Origin: Bactericera cockerelli
Taxonomy: Eukaryota > Arthropoda > Insecta > Hemiptera > Triozidae
Assembly: GCA_024516035.1 (NCBI GenBank)
Contig: CM044964.1
Coordinates: 24,568,333-24,632,332 of the forward strand
Direction of reading: 5' to 3'
DNA: 64,000 bases
Within the stretch, counting starts at the first letter, position 1. Each line of letters opens with the position of its first letter. The position numbers were made by a program, and so were the translations under genes. Below are positions 9,700 to 21,530 of this stretch, one piece after another. Below the pieces are notes generated by a model. That model was not told the DNA's origin and ran no database searches. It saw only the letters and a program-made list of their open reading frames with translations.

Positions 9700-9960
9700 G
9701 GGTTATATCAGACCCTAACCTACAAAAATCGAATGTCTCATTAGGGTCATTTGAGATGCAGGATTTCACCTCAATTCCCTGAAAACTCACCAAACCGCTG
9801 CCCACATTAACCTCACCCAGCCTGGGTTATGCCGGGCCGGGAATAGCCAGTATCTCCTCATGCACAGCCCTCATCTCTTCTCATGCCCAGCCCATGCCAT
9901 GACTGTCTTGTGGATCTCTGATATTCACAAGAAGACGTCAATAAATTTTTAATGTATTTC
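9700..9960 (+). repeat. Retroposon body, family H
   Basis: CCCACATTAACCTCACCCAG, CCTGGGTTATGCCGGGCCGG and AATAGCCAGTATCTCC define the family. Other copies are at 12078, 17310, 19330, 36060, 42905, 44760, 49333 and 50303. Confidence 0.6.
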
Positions 9961-11285
9961 TTTAATATTTGAAGCAATTTATATATTATAAAAAAAATAT
10001 AAATAAATGAATAATAAAAAATATCCAACTTCGATTTTATTTAGTTTTCTTTATATTACTTTAGACAAAGAAGATAAAAATAAACTCTGTCTTTTTATTT
10101 ATTCTCTGTGCCTTCTTTTCTTTTTTTTTTTCTTTACAAAAAGAGAGACCATCGCAATGTTTTGCTTGAAATATTTTCGCTCTAATTTATGCTAAAAATG
10201 TACCCCAAGCGTTTTCACTGTGGAAGGATTTACAAGATCTGCTTTCAGTTAAGTGTTTTATGTATTTATCCATGCATGTATATATTGTATATACAATATG
10301 TACATTGTACATATAACTCAACTTGTTTCTGATCAGTCCTTTGTATTTATATCTCTGTATGGACTTTGTATTTATGTCTCGTTCTTATTCTCTCCCCCTC
10401 TCCAGGTTTTTCTTTCTCTCTCTTTCTATTTTTCTTATACATATAGCTTGCTCATCTTTCTTTTTCGCTCTTTTTTCTCGATAAATCTCTCTTCTTCTTC
10501 TCTCTCTCTCTCTTTCTTTATCCTCTAAAGTTCCCTCTTCTCTCTTTTTTCCTCCCTCTTTCTTTAATTCGTTCTCTTTCTTTTTTGAAATTTTCTCATA
10601 CATTGTCTTAAGCTTTTTACAATCACTCGCTATGTCCCACTTTTTAGCCCCGATTTTTTCTCTCTTTCTCTCTCTCTCGCACTAAGTATCTTTTTCGCTG
10701 TGCTCTGCAGATTTTGCAGTTCGTTCAAAATGGAAATTTGAGTAGTTTTAGAAGTTTTTTTCCCCCTCTTTTTCAAATTGAAAAAGATAAACCAAAAGGA
10801 ATTACTTTTCTTATATTAGAAGAACAAAAAATGAAAAGAAAAAAATGAAGAAAATAAGAAAGAAAAAAATGGTGAACAAAAAAGAATTTAGAAGGGATGA
10901 ACTATAAAAGTGAAGAGAGAGAGAAGATACTTAAGTGTGTGTCCCTTGATACAGTGAGTTTCATTTTAAAAACATATGGTAGGTATGTTTTTTTTAACAA
11001 AATAGTAATAATTAATAATGAGTAGAGAATAGTAAAAACAAGATTTAACTTTTTTTTCTTTTCCTTTCTTCAAATTTCAATTTTTTTTTTTTTTCAAGCT
11101 AGTATATTTCTTATTATATTAAGGTTGTAGTGCTAAGTAGGGAAAACTTGTATAAATGGGTAGTTCCCGTAAGTTTATATAAAATTAACAATAAATTAAA
11201 CTACTTTAATGATTAACTTCTCAAGAATTGATCATTTATTAATATCATGGCGATTATTTTTATACATATTTTTATATAAGTTAAG
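9961..11285. other. AT-rich and TC-rich DNA without a gene
   Basis: 10370-10690 is a TC-rich low-complexity tract on the + strand. The rest is AT-rich with homopolymer runs. Open frames in it are compositional. No exon or RNA gene seen. Confidence 0.5.
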
Positions 11286-11289
11286 TTAA

Positions 11290-11432
11290 GGTTATCATAT
11301 TTTTGTTAATCACTTTCGTGATATCACAACTACGCAAACCAGCTTTACTAAATCTACGTTGAAACCGGGACTTGAACCAGCGACCTCCAGGTTACAAGTC
11401 CGCCGCCTTATCGATCAAGCTACTGAGGTCAT
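11290..11432 (-). repeat. SINE-D, full length
   Basis: Head (reverse) ACTGAGGTC at right with ATCGATCAAGCTACTGAGGT, B-box region GACTTGAACCAGCGACCTCC, and tail TTATCATATTTTTGTTAATC at left. Confidence 0.85.
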
Positions 11433-12077
11433 ATTTTCATTTAGGTACATTTTGATTTTTTATACTTGTACCATGTACCTACCATGATTAATTTATAATA
11501 TTTGCACCCACATAATCTCGTTTATTATAAATTTATTTACCTGTGACGTTTAAAAGTAATAATATCGGTTTATTTATATTTATATTTCAGATGCAATTTT
11601 GTATTGAAAGAGGAACATGGAACATGGAATTTGCATTTCTACCTATATCGAGCACATAAAATATCGAAATTATTTAGTATTTAGTCCTTGTGATGTTTTA
11701 GATTAAACTATATTTATATTTTTATTAATATTTTATTACAGATAATATATTTCTGCCATTTGCAATCCAGAGGGCAAAGTACTCAGAATACTTGAGCGAT
11801 TTCCTCTCTCGATTAAACTATATTACATATATTAGAAATTTGTTTTACCCGAGCCTGAATACTTAATAAATTTTATTTATTTGTAATATTATTTTACAAT
11901 TGCCTGAATACCTTCTTATAATATCTGCATTAACTTTTTATTAAAAACGTCGGCGTCTCTTTCAACTGCATGATCATATTATCGCAATGGGGGTTTTAAA
12001 TATCTGTGATTGGTTGAAACTCGGTTGAAAAAAAATAAATAAAATTATATCATAGATTATCTTGACAGTTGTTTTGA

Positions 12078-12345
12078 GGTTTTTTAAAACGTCGCTTTCA
12101 ACTGCATGATCATAATATCGCAATGGGGGTTTTACCTTCAATTCGCAGGAAACTCACAAACCAGTTACTCAAATTAACCTCATCCAGCCTGAATGAGCTC
12201 GAAAATAGCCAAGGTTCACTAGGGTTTAAATTTAAATGGTCACCCATAATGTTTATCTCAAAAACCGAAAAAATTGCCAATCGCTTCACCACTGAAGGGT
12301 GCCCTGGTGTCTACTATGAGAGGTCCCCCCCTGTGATCAATCATG
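12078..12345 (+). repeat. Retroposon body, family H
   Basis: GTCGCTTTCAACTGCATGAT, GGGGGTTTTACCTTCAATTC, GCAGGAAACTCACAAACCAG and CTCATCCAGCCTGAATGAG. A second partial start occurs at 11948-12003, so two insertions or a tandem duplication are likely. Confidence 0.6.
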
Positions 12346-13621
12346 CTGCGGGGTTTCAATCTGTATGGAGAAAGAAAATAATGCGCTTTCTTGAGATAAT
12401 ACAAAGGAATGTGCAGATAGTCACAGGTACATATATGAAGGTACTGAAAAAAGGGAGAAATAGTTACGATGGGGAATATAGGGGGGATATACATAGATAA
12501 TATATATAGTATATAGGAGAGTGGCAGAGTGAGTATTAGATATATGAAAACAGGGAGAGATAAGTATGAGAGATCCAGAGAAGAAGGAAGATAGAGAAAG
12601 ATGGGGAGGGAGGGAGTGATTGGAAGAGAGAGAGGGAGAGAGAGAGAGAGAGAGAGTGGAAAGGAATGACAGAGGGTGGAAGAGCCAGAGAAGAAGGAAG
12701 ATAGAGAGAAATGGGGAGAGGGAGGGAGTGATTGGAAGAGAGAGAGAGAGAGGGAGGGAATGAAATAGGGTGAGAGAGCCAGAGAAGAAGAAAGATAGAG
12801 AGAAATGGGGAGGGAGGGAGTGATTGGAAGAGAGAGAGAGAGAGAGAGGGTATTAAGAGAGAGGGAGGAAAGGAATGACAGAGAGTGGGAGAGCCAGAGA
12901 AGAAGGAAGATAGAGAGAGATGGGGAGGGAGGGAGGGGAGAGAGTATTGAGAGAAAGAGAGAGGAAAGGAATGACAGAGGGTGAGAGAGCTAGAGAAGAA
13001 GGAAGATAGAGAGAAACGGGGAGAGGGAGGGAGTGATTGGAAGAGAGAAAGAGAGAGAGGGTATTGAGAGAGAGAAAGAGGGAGGGAATGACAGAGAGTG
13101 GGAGAGCCAGAGAAGAAGGAAGATAGAGAGAGATGGGGAGGGAGGGAGGGAGAGAGTATTGAGAGAAAGAGAGAGGAAAGGAATGACAGAGGGTGGGAGA
13201 GCTAGAGAAGAAGGAAGATAGAGAGAAACGGGGAGAGGGAGGGAGTGATTGGAAGAGAGAAAGAGAGAGAGGGTATTGAGAGAGAGAGAGGAAAGGAATG
13301 ACAGAGAGTGGGAGAGCCAGAGAAGAAGGAAGATAGAGAGAGATGGGGAGGGAGGGAGGGAGAGAGTATTGAGAGAAAGAGAGAGGAAAGGAATGACAGA
13401 GGGTGGGAGAGCTAGAGAAGAAGGAAGATAGAGAGAAACGGGGAGAGGGAGGGAGTGATTGGAAGAGGGAGAGGGAGCGAAAAAGAGCTAAACAAATGGA
13501 AGGGATAGTTAAGGGAGGCAGAGAGACATTGTGAAGAAGGGAAGCAGAAAGACATTGTGAGGGAGTGAGCGATTCCAGACAGAATGATAGAGAGGGTATT
13601 GAGAGAGAGAGAGAAAGAGAG

Positions 13622-13715
13622 AGATTTGATTTGATTTGGTTTATTTATTTCATAACAATTTTAAATTTACAAAAATAACATCTCCTAAGCTAAAATAAAA
13701 TAACTTATGAGGCTA
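13622..13715 (-). repeat. LINE 3' tail embedded in satellite (copy 1)
   Basis: Reverse strand reads AGCTTAGGAGATGTTATTTT, then AATAAATAAACCAAATCAAA with a repeated CAAAT tail. The identical segment is at 14361-14455, evidence that satellite amplification carried it along. Confidence 0.6.
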
Positions 13716-13729
13716 TGAGAGATAGAGAT

Positions 13730-13799
<70 letters not shown>

Positions 13800-14360
13800 A
13801 GAGGGGGGAATGACAGAGAGTGAGAGAGCCAGAGAAGAAGGAAGATAGAGAGAGATGGGGAGAGAGAGGGAGTGATTGGAAGAGAGAGAGAGAGAGAGAG
13901 AGTGATTGGAAGAGAAAGAGAGAGGAGGGAGGGAATGACAGAGGGTGGGAGAGCCAGAGAAGAAGGAAGATAGAGAGAGATGGGGAGAGAGAGGGAGTGA
14001 TTGGAAGAGAGAGAGAGGGAGAGAGAGAGAGAGAGAAAGAGGGAGAGGGAGGGAGTGATTGGAAGAGAGAGAGAGAGAAAGAGGGAGAGGGAGGGAGTGA
14101 TTGGAAGAGAGAGAGAGAGGATATTGAGAGAGAGAGAGAGAAAGAGAGGATGGGAATGGCAGAGAGTGGGAGAGCCAGAGAAGAAGGAAGATAGAGAGAA
14201 ACGGGGAGAGGGAGGGAGTGATTGGAAGAGGGAGAGGGAGCGAGAAAGAGCTAAACAAATGGTAGGGATAGTTAAGGGAGGCAGAAAGACTTTGTGAGGG
14301 AGTGAGCGATTCCAGACAGAATGATAGAGAGGGTATTGAGAGAGAGAGAGAGAAAGAGAG

Positions 14361-14455
14361 AGATTTGATTTGATTTGGTTTATTTATTTCATAACAATTT
14401 TAAATTTACAAAAATAACATCTCCTAAGCTAATATAAAATAACTTATGAGGCTAT
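14361..14455 (-). repeat. LINE 3' tail embedded in satellite (copy 2)
   Basis: Same as 13622-13715 with one or two changes, offset 739 nt. Confidence 0.6.
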
Positions 14456-14468
14456 GAGAGATAGAGAT

Positions 14469-14519
<51 letters not shown>

Positions 14520-14780
14520 GGTGAGAGAGCCAGAGAAGAAGGAAGATAGAGAGAGATGGGGAGGGAGGGAGTGATTGGAAGAGAGAGAGAGAGAGAGAAA
14601 GAGGGTATTGAGAGAGAGAGAAAGAGGGAGGAAAGGAATGACAGAGAGTGGGAGAGCCAGAGAAGAAGGAAGATAGAGAGAGATGGGGAGAGAGGGACTG
14701 ATTGGAAGAGAGAGAGCGAGAAAGAGCTAAACAAAGGAAAGGGATAATTAAGAAAAGCAGGAAGAGGGAAAGGGAGGGAG

Positions 14781-15362
14781 ACCAGAAGGTATTAAATCAT
14801 TGGGATGCCCTATTCCAATCACGTATGAAATGGAAAGCGGGACTGTAGAGAGCCTCGCTGGGGAAACAAACTATTAAGAGGGAATTAAAAAGAAAGAGGA
14901 AATACCGAAAAGGAAATTTTATGGAGAAGAGCGAGGGAAAATCTCTCAATTATAGATATTTCCCGATTATTGAGAGAAGCAAAGAGATTTCCTTTTTAAA
15001 TTATTTTTAATCTTTCAACTCTACTGCTTCCGAGTCTATGGAAGTTTATACACAAGCATTCTAATCAATGTCTTCATTTGTCTTAAAATAATTTTAATGT
15101 CAACTACTTTTCAGAAATGTATTATAAATAGGGTGGTTCCATTTAAGATTCCAAAGTTGACCGCCCTGGGGTCACCTCTGGTAATGATAAAAAATCAAAA
15201 CCTAGTAGAAAAGGTTTCCCCCTCGATATATTGGTACACGTGTTATAGCATTAAAAACAAAATAATCTGTTCTCTAGATATTTCGAGTGGCTCCTTATTT
15301 TATTTGTTTTTTTTTTGTACTGATTTTTTTTTTTTTTTTTTTTTGTACTTTTGTATTTTTTT
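14781..15362. other. No gene seen
   Basis: Mixed-composition DNA after the satellite, ending in T runs. No exon or known repeat recognised. Confidence 0.4.
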
Positions 15363-15520
15363 GTAATTATTTGTACTGTACATTGTACAGTACAAATAAT
15401 TATTATAAAAAAAATGGAAACAATACAAACAATAAAATGGAAAAAAAATAGATAAATAATACATAATGTGTTATAACTCAAGGGCAAGGTTATTGCCAAT
15501 GGCAATCTCTTCCACCCAAC
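15363..15520 (-). repeat. Retroposon 3' end, family G
   Basis: Contains AGGGCAAGGTTATTGCCAAT and GGCAATCTCTTCCACCCAAC, the reverse of the family G 3' block. Confidence 0.65.
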
Positions 15521-15930
15521 ATTTATCAAATCTACATTTATAGGAAAAATTGTTTTGTTAGAGTTTCCCAATGTTCGACACAAAGATACCTAATAGGGCC
15601 TTTATTTAGACTAGAGGGACTCTTTACTTTAGTCTCATACTTGCAGGATAATCAGATTAATCAGAGAGAGTATTGTTTCGTATTTATTATTCAATTAACA
15701 TTGAACTTGGCAAATATCTTGATGAAACAAAGATAATGGTGCTTTTATTGTTCAATTAACATTGAACTTGGGTTAGTTGGCTTGTGGTCATGGTCACTGC
15801 CAAAAATAATAAACGGTGTTGATGTAATTTTTGGCGTTGTCTCAGGTTTTTGTTATCAACGTTCGGGGGTTTCCTTAATTTTCTCAATCTCTTTTATTCA
15901 ATTTCTTTTTTTATTCTTCTATCTAGTCTT

Positions 15931-16030
15931 TCCCGGTAGCTCAGTGGTCAAGGCGTCAGTCGGTCTGGCAATCTAGAGGTCGCGGATTTGAAAACCAGCC
16001 GGGACATGACAAGTTCAGAATAAACTGTAT
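15931..16030 (+). repeat. SINE-A head
   Basis: TCCCGGTAGCTCAGTGGTCA (A box) and GGTCGCGGATTTGAAAACC (decayed B box), then GGGACATGACAAGTT. The body is replaced by family M sequence (TATAAACAGAAAAGTGAGAG). Confidence 0.75.
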
Positions 16031-16079
16031 AAACAGAAAAGTGAGAGAAGTTGTAATTGGTGTACATGAAAACACCTTT

Positions 16080-16108
16080 ATCAATTTTTTCTTTCTCTCT
16101 TTTTTCTC

Positions 16109-16139
<31 letters not shown>

Positions 16140-16186
16140 TTTCTCTGTCTCTTTCTCTCTCTCTCTCTCATTCTCTCTCTCTCTCT

Positions 16187-16257
<71 letters not shown>

Positions 16258-16262
16258 TCCAT
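16080..16262 (+). repeat. (TC)n microsatellite
   Basis: Nearly pure CT/TC dinucleotide tract, including about 60 nt uninterrupted near 16195-16255. Confidence 0.95.
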
Positions 16263-16560
16263 CACATTATTTTTCATGATACTGACAATCGTCATTATAG
16301 GATTTATCACATTAACAGGATCATTTGGGAAATTAAATCCGAAAAGTTGAAGGGCCCATAACTTTCCACACAGGCACGTACCAATAATGTGTCAATCCTT
16401 TTTAACGAGCGTTTTAAATGAATATTGTGCACTTGAGAAAAAAAAAGTGACTCCAATTAGTAATTTATTAAAAAATCATTTTATTATTTCGAAAAGTCGT
16501 TGTCTAAATTGTAATAAAAACCTAAATTGATTTTTTTTTCTGATTATTTTCTAGTACCGA

Positions 16561-16687
16561 GTGGGCCAAAGACGTATTGTTATGAAGTCAAAATCCCAAA
16601 TGGGAGGATAACTTTTCATGTCGCGGCTGGGTTTTGAACCCGCGACCTCTGAATTACTAGACCGACTCCACTGAACTACCTGGAGAA
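16561..16687 (-). repeat. SINE-A, tail-truncated
   Basis: CAAATGGGAGGATAACTTTT, GGTTTTGAACCCGCGACCTC (reversed B box) and head CCACTGAACTACCTGGAGA. Confidence 0.8.
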
Positions 16688-16764
16688 GAAAGGGATTGTT
16701 TTTTGTTACGCCGATGTAACAAAAACATCAGAACCTTGTACATAATTATGCAGTAAAACCTCTA

Positions 16765-16850
16765 TACTGTACCAGTGTAATACTATACTGTACTCTATAC
16801 TGTACATCTCTATACTGTACTGTACTCTATACTGTACATCTAGTACAACT
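16765..16850 (+). repeat. Short tandem repeat, unit near CTCTATACTGTAC
   Basis: Five imperfect units of TATACTGTAC with 4-8 nt between them. Confidence 0.7.
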
Positions 16851-17044
16851 TCTCACTTTTCTGTTTATACTGATTATACTGAGTGTACAATTGTACATTT
16901 AACGTAAAGAATAAAAGGTAACTTAATTATCTGTGAAATTTATTAACCGTTTGTAGTTTTTTGACATTTTCATGTCTTTGCTCTGGCACATAACCAAAAT
17001 TATGTGACGAAATTATGTAACGAAATTATGTAACGATATTATGT

Positions 17045-17165
17045 AACGAAATATTGAATTGTAAAGGGAGAGAAGAGGGAAAGTGTGTGTCATGCGCACA
17101 ATGGCGAAGTATTGAATTGTAGAGGGAGAGAAGAGAGAAGGTATGTGTCATGCGCACAATACGAA
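17045..17165 (+). repeat. 61-bp direct duplication
   Basis: TATTGAATTGTAAAGGGAGA followed by the TGTGTCATGCGCACAAT end occurs at 17048 and again about 61 nt on. Confidence 0.7.
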
Positions 17166-17309
17166 ATTTGGTCAGTTGGGTTTTGGACCTTGAATAGTAA
17201 AGATGAAAATGTCCCAATGGTTGCAGACTCGTATGCAAGCGTTTTTTTTTAGATACTTTCAGAAACGATTCTAGGAGTCAATATAAGACTTTTTTGTAAA
17301 TTTAATTCG

Positions 17310-17640
17310 GGTTTAACGTCTCTTTCAATTGCATGGTCATATCACGACGTGGGTGTTACCCTCCATTCGCAGGAAACTCACAAACCTGCTACCCACATTA
17401 ACCTCACACCAGTGGCGCAGCTAGACCTACATTTCGGGGGGGGGGGGGTTTGAGGGGGGTTCAGAAATCTCGCCTAAATTATATTCCATCTTTGCTGGGG
17501 TTTCTTAGAAATTTTGGGGGGGGGGGGTTGTCCCCAAACCAACCCCCCCTTGCCTTCGCCACTGCCTCACACAGCCTGGGTTGGGCCGGAATGCCAGCAT
17601 CACGAAGTCTGCACCTCGCTGGACGTTGCTTAATTTCAGT
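17310..17640 (+). repeat. Retroposon body, family H, interrupted
   Basis: AACGTCTCTTTCAATTGCAT, GTTACCCTCCATTCGCAGGA, CCACATTAACCTCAC, then a MITE, then CCTCACACAGCCTGGGTTGG and the TCGCTGGACGTTGCTTAA end. Confidence 0.75.
17410..17564. mobile_element. hAT-like MITE, 155 bp
   Basis: Begins CAGTGGCGCAGCTAG and ends CTTCGCCACTG, an inverted pair. An exact 8-bp duplication CCTCACAC flanks it (17402-17409, 17565-17572). It interrupts a family H retroposon, and removing it with one duplicate restores the family sequence. It contains two long G runs. An 8-bp duplication with a CAGTGGCG terminus is typical of hAT MITEs. Confidence 0.85.
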
Positions 17641-17719
17641 GATCCTTCGAAAACCGCTGCATTCACCGCACCCTTCTTGGTGGTGGCTGTTTTGTTTTTA
17701 GTTGGGTACCTACTTAACG

Positions 17720-17900
17720 ATTTGGCATCCGTCAAAGTTCGGTTTGATTTGGCTTTCGTTTGATTTGGCTTTCGTTTGTTTTGGCTTTCGTTTGATTTGG
17801 CTTTCGTTTGATTTGGCTTTCGTTTGATTTGACTTTCTTTGATTTGGCATTTGTTTGATTTGGCATCCGTCAAAGTTCCGTTTGATTAGGCTTCCGTCTG
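17720..17900 (+). repeat. 16-bp minisatellite
   Basis: Repeated TTTGATTTGGCTTTCG, seven to eight imperfect units, flanked by two copies of GGCATCCGTCAAAGTTC. Confidence 0.85.
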
Positions 17901-18057
17901 CCTAACTCTTTTTGTCTGCCTGTAAAATTTCCAACCGGATTTTTCAAAATTGTTGCTAATTTCAACAATTTCGGAAGCAACAATCAAAAGGAAAAAGAAG
18001 ATAATATAATTATGTTCCCTTTTTTAATACACATTTATTCAACTGACATTTCAGACA

Positions 18058-18201
18058 ACCGACCTCAGTAGCTTGATCGATAAGGCAGCGGACTTGTAAC
18101 CTGGAGGTCGGTCGTTCAAGTCCCGGTTTCAGCGTAGATTTAGTAAAGCGAGTTTGAGTAGATGTGATATCACGATAGTGATTAACACAAATATGATAAC
18201 T
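18058..18201 (+). repeat. SINE-D, full length
   Basis: CCGACCTCAGTAGCTTGATC head, GTTCAAGTCCCGGTTTCAGC (B box), body AGTAAAGCGAGTTTGAGTAG, end GTGATTAACACAAATATGAT. Confidence 0.9.
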
Positions 18202-18304
18202 ATTATTTAACTGACATCTCAGTGATGCTTGGCAGGCGACACAGTAATATTTTCAAACAATTGTATTTATATACAGGTGGTGGTTGATAATTTTTTTGAC
18301 ATGG

Positions 18305-18449
18305 GTGACCTGATAAGCTCGATCTATAAGGAGTCAGATTTGTAATCTGGAGTTTGGAGGTTCGATTCCCAAGTTCTGTAAAATATTCAGCAGTGTGAGT
18401 TTGAGTAATTATGACATCACGATTGTAAATAACACATGTGATGAAACTT
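18305..18449 (+). repeat. SINE-D, diverged copy
   Basis: Same plan as the copy at 18058 with many changes: GGAGGTTCGATTCCCAAG as B box and GTGAGTTTGAGTAATTATG body. Confidence 0.75.
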
Positions 18450-19059
18450 TTTGATTTTTTTTATTGTTGTTCGCCTGAAACTTTACCGCTCTGACATTTC
18501 CATTTTTTCTACAAATCTATCAAAATATAATACACATATTATATGTTATACACATATTATACATATATGCGAATGAAACAGATATAAATTTTGTAAGCCC
18601 CGCTTTATTAAATTTGTCCTTTATCTTTTCGAGAAAAATATCCAGTTCTCTTTCATATTCCTCAAAACAATGAACTGAGCACAAAATTGTAAACAAAGAA
18701 GTTGAATATAAAAAGTTTTCAATTTTTATACTGATACTTACCTACATACATACATATATAACTTTTTTATGTTACCGAACAAACCTTTTTTAATATAATC
18801 TATCTACATATTTACTTACATATGCAGGATGGTAAGTAAATAAAATATAAATAAAAGTCTAAAGTTGAGGATTAGGAAGGTATACATGGCGCACTGTTTA
18901 TCATATAATACTCCCTCGGATCTTTTTTCACAAAGTGCAAAGGTTGTTCAAACAATTTGAATATTTTAAACGGGATTTAAAACCAGCAAGCTCTGTGTAC
19001 TATAGGTACATAAATTAAGCTGACGCAGCGTTACACCTGAGCTTTTTATATGAATGAGT
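18450..19059. other. No gene seen
   Basis: AT-rich stretch without recognisable repeats or exons. Confidence 0.4.
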
Positions 19060-19245
19060 GGTCAACAATTTGGGTTGGGTGGAAGAGATTGCCATAGGCA
19101 ATAACCCCGCCCTTCAATTAGGACATATGTATATATTTTGGTTTTTTTTTTTTTTTTTTATATTATTAAATTGTCAATTTTTATATTTAATTTTTACCAT
19201 TATTTGTCTGTATATATATTTTACTAATAAAGAGTTTCTAAATTA
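19060..19245 (+). repeat. Retroposon 3' end, family G
   Basis: GGTTGGGTGGAAGAGATTGC, CATAGGCAATAACCCCGCCC, T-rich spacer, ACTAATAAAGAGTTTC end. Confidence 0.75.
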
Positions 19246-19329
19246 ATAAAAAATAAAGACAATGAGCGGGCCGGGGTTCGAATCCAGGCCGCGAAGAGGA
19301 ATTGTGAGGACCGCAGACAATAATACGGG

Positions 19330-19500
19330 CTTACTCCTTCGTTGGAAACTCACAAACCAGCTACTCAATTCAAGCTCACCCAGCCTGAGTGGGCTGGAAA
19401 TAGCCAGTATCACAACGGTTCGAATTTGAATAGTCACCCATCCAAGTCCTAGTCTCACTGGACGTTGCTTAACTTTAGTGACTCAGTGGTGTTTAAATGC
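19330..19500 (+). repeat. Retroposon body, family H
   Basis: CGTTGGAAACTCACAAACCA, CAAGCTCACCCAGCCTGAGT, GTTCGAATTTGAATAGTCAC and CTCACTGGACGTTGCTTAAC. Confidence 0.7.
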
Positions 19501-19552
19501 CCTGCTATTCATCACTTCCCGATACCCCATCTTTTAGTCAGTATAAACAGAA

Positions 19553-19752
19553 TAAGGGTTGGGTGGAAGAGATTGCCATAGGGAATAACCCCGCCCATTA
19601 GTTTGGACATGTGTTTTTTATATATATTTTCTATTATTTTTTATTTTAACTGTATATATTGTTTCCATTTTTTTTATTATTAAAATAATTATTTGTATAT
19701 ATTATGTACATAATGTCCATTTTATCTAATTAAGCGTTGTATAATAATAATA
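19553..19752 (+). repeat. Retroposon 3' end, family G
   Basis: GGTTGGGTGGAAGAGATTGC, AGGGAATAACCCCGCCC and an ATAATAATAA end. Confidence 0.75.
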
Positions 19753-20296
19753 ACAGAAAACTGAAAAGTGAGATGATGTACGTACAGATTTTTATATGCA
19801 AAAAAAAGAATGGAAAAAGTACTTATATTAATGTAGATCGACATACAATAATGACATAAAACCAGGGAAGACAAAAATAGCTATAGAAGTTTAAATTAAA
19901 AACATTTAAATTTGCAGATTTTTACAGACCAACATGCCTTTTTTGTACGGTTGGGTCCAACACATGCTAACGCACTCAGAAGATGATTATATATATTTAA
20001 TATTAAATATATATTTATGAAATAAATATATTTTTAAAGTATTTGTTGAGAAAACAAAATAATAACCACATTGAATACAGTATTAAGCCCAAACACAGGA
20101 AAACACAGGAACTCGGATTATGCACAAAGGATGACCCAACAGAACAATACCGTTCGTATGAGAGAACTCACACAAGGTAGATCTTTTGTTCTGAAAAAGG
20201 GTTGGTTGTCACTTCTAAATCCTGTGGTTTAAATCAGGGCAAGGATTTTAAACTTTAAACCACCACATTTGCTGGAAAAGCTTCATTAACCACTTT
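19753..20296. other. No gene seen
   Basis: AT-rich DNA. 19985-20040 is an A/T palindromic stretch. No exon seen. Confidence 0.4.
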
Positions 20297-20556
20297 GCGC
20301 ACGAATAGTTCAGTGGTTAAGCACTCGCTTGCCATACGGAAGGTCCCGTGTTCGAAGCCCCGCGCCGACAAAAAAATTGTATTCAAAATTTGGTTACAGT
20401 TGTTTGTAAGGGATTCCTTCCGGTACGCTCGTGTTGACCCAGCACCTAAATGAGAAGTATGATGTCACTTCTCGCCCATCAGAGGGGAGACATACTATGG
20501 GATGGGCAGGCTACAACATAGACCACAAGCGTCTACAGTGCTCCTATTTCATAATA
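20297..20556 (+). repeat. SINE-F, full length
   Basis: tRNA-like head GAATAGTTCAGTGGTTAAGC (A box) and GTGTTCGAAGCCCC (B box), body TTGGTTACAGTTGTTTGTAA and CCATCAGAGGGGAGACATAC. Confidence 0.85.
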
Positions 20557-20734
20557 CAACAAGGAAGAGTCGAATGTGGAAGTAAGAGTGCCAGAACCAA
20601 CCTCAACCATAAGGAAAAGGTTGAACAATGACAACCTCAAGTAGGTTAGGGAAAAGGCAAGGTGAAAGAAGAATATGATATGTGCATTTCTTTTTCTTTG
20701 CCACAAAGTTATCTTCTACATGTAAAATTAAACT

Positions 20735-20986
20735 AATAATAATAATAATAATAATAATAATGCTTTTTCTTTGTGTTATCATAGGACTTTACCACTTTAA
20801 TTTACAATATCTTGTATTATTTTTTTTGCCTATGATTCTGCCACTGGTCGCTGCTTCACATCAAAGCAGCTTCTCATTTTTCCTCACGAGGTATGAGTGG
20901 ACCCCGAACATCCAAGTACAGAGCAGAAAAAATCCTCCTCCGCTGGGAATCGAACCCAGGTCACCGTGTGTGCAATGCCTAGCGTG
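20735..20986 (-). repeat. SINE-B, head truncated
   Basis: TAA-repeat tail at left, ACTTTACCACTTTAATTTAC, CTCACGAGGTATGAGTGGAC, and reversed B box GGGAATCGAACCCAGGTCAC. It ends inside the A/B interval. Confidence 0.85.
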
Positions 20987-21301
20987 TAAAATTAAACTAT
21001 AAAAAACTGTACCTCTATAACATAAAAAAAGTAAAAGGCTGTACCAATATACTTTTTAACATATATTATGAAAAACATAGGAAAACTCCTTTTCATAACT
21101 GAGATAAAGAATCCTCATGGCTTCTAACCTTAGCGTATGAGCTGTAAAGATGCTAGACGATCTACAGTTAGGTGGCTTAGTTAGAAGGCAATTTAGAACG
21201 TCAAGAAGTTATGTTTCATATACTTACCTATTATTATTTCGTAAGCTTATTGTGAAATCAGGCTCTGTTGAAAAAAAGAGAAAATATTTGTTTTATATGA
21301 A

Positions 21302-21357
21302 TTATAGGACTTTTTGCCTATAATTCCGCCACTGGTCGCTGATAATATCAAAGCAGA
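21302..21357 (-). repeat. SINE-B fragment
   Basis: TATAGGACTTTTTGCCTATA followed by ATTCCGCCACTGGTCGCTG. Confidence 0.6.
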
Positions 21358-21530
21358 TAGTCAAAATAAATAAAAAAAATCCGTCGAGTAGTTTCCGAGA
21401 TTTGCGCGTTACAAGGAATACTTTTAACAGACCGACAGACGGACACAAAACCAAAGTTGCTCAGGAGGTTATGAAACGTCCAGAAATATGAAAAAAATCG
21501 GAGCAAAAATATTTTTTTTTTTTTTAAATT
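21358..21530 (-). repeat. Old dispersed repeat, family I
   Basis: Reverse orientation of the segment seen at 29250 and 40010: GTTTCCGAGATTTGCGCGTT, a run of GACCGACAGACGGACAC, and CCAGAAATATGAAAAAAATC. Confidence 0.6.

Larger units (their letters stand above)
12530..14780 (+). repeat. GA-rich satellite with higher-order units
   Basis: More than two kb of purine-rich repeats built on a unit containing GAGCCAGAGAAGAAGGAAGA and GAGTGATTGGAAGAGAG. Two near-identical units of 212 and 210 bp run from 13033 to 13455. A 739-bp block (about 13480-13720) recurs at about 14220-14460. Frames of RE-rich or, in reverse, SLPLS-rich protein are compositional. Confidence 0.9.

Noticed and set aside
12990..14740. 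Arg/Glu-rich frames (+) and Ser/Leu/Pro-rich frames (-) across the GA satellite
   Set aside because: Direct translation of the purine repeat; no unique segment or start context.
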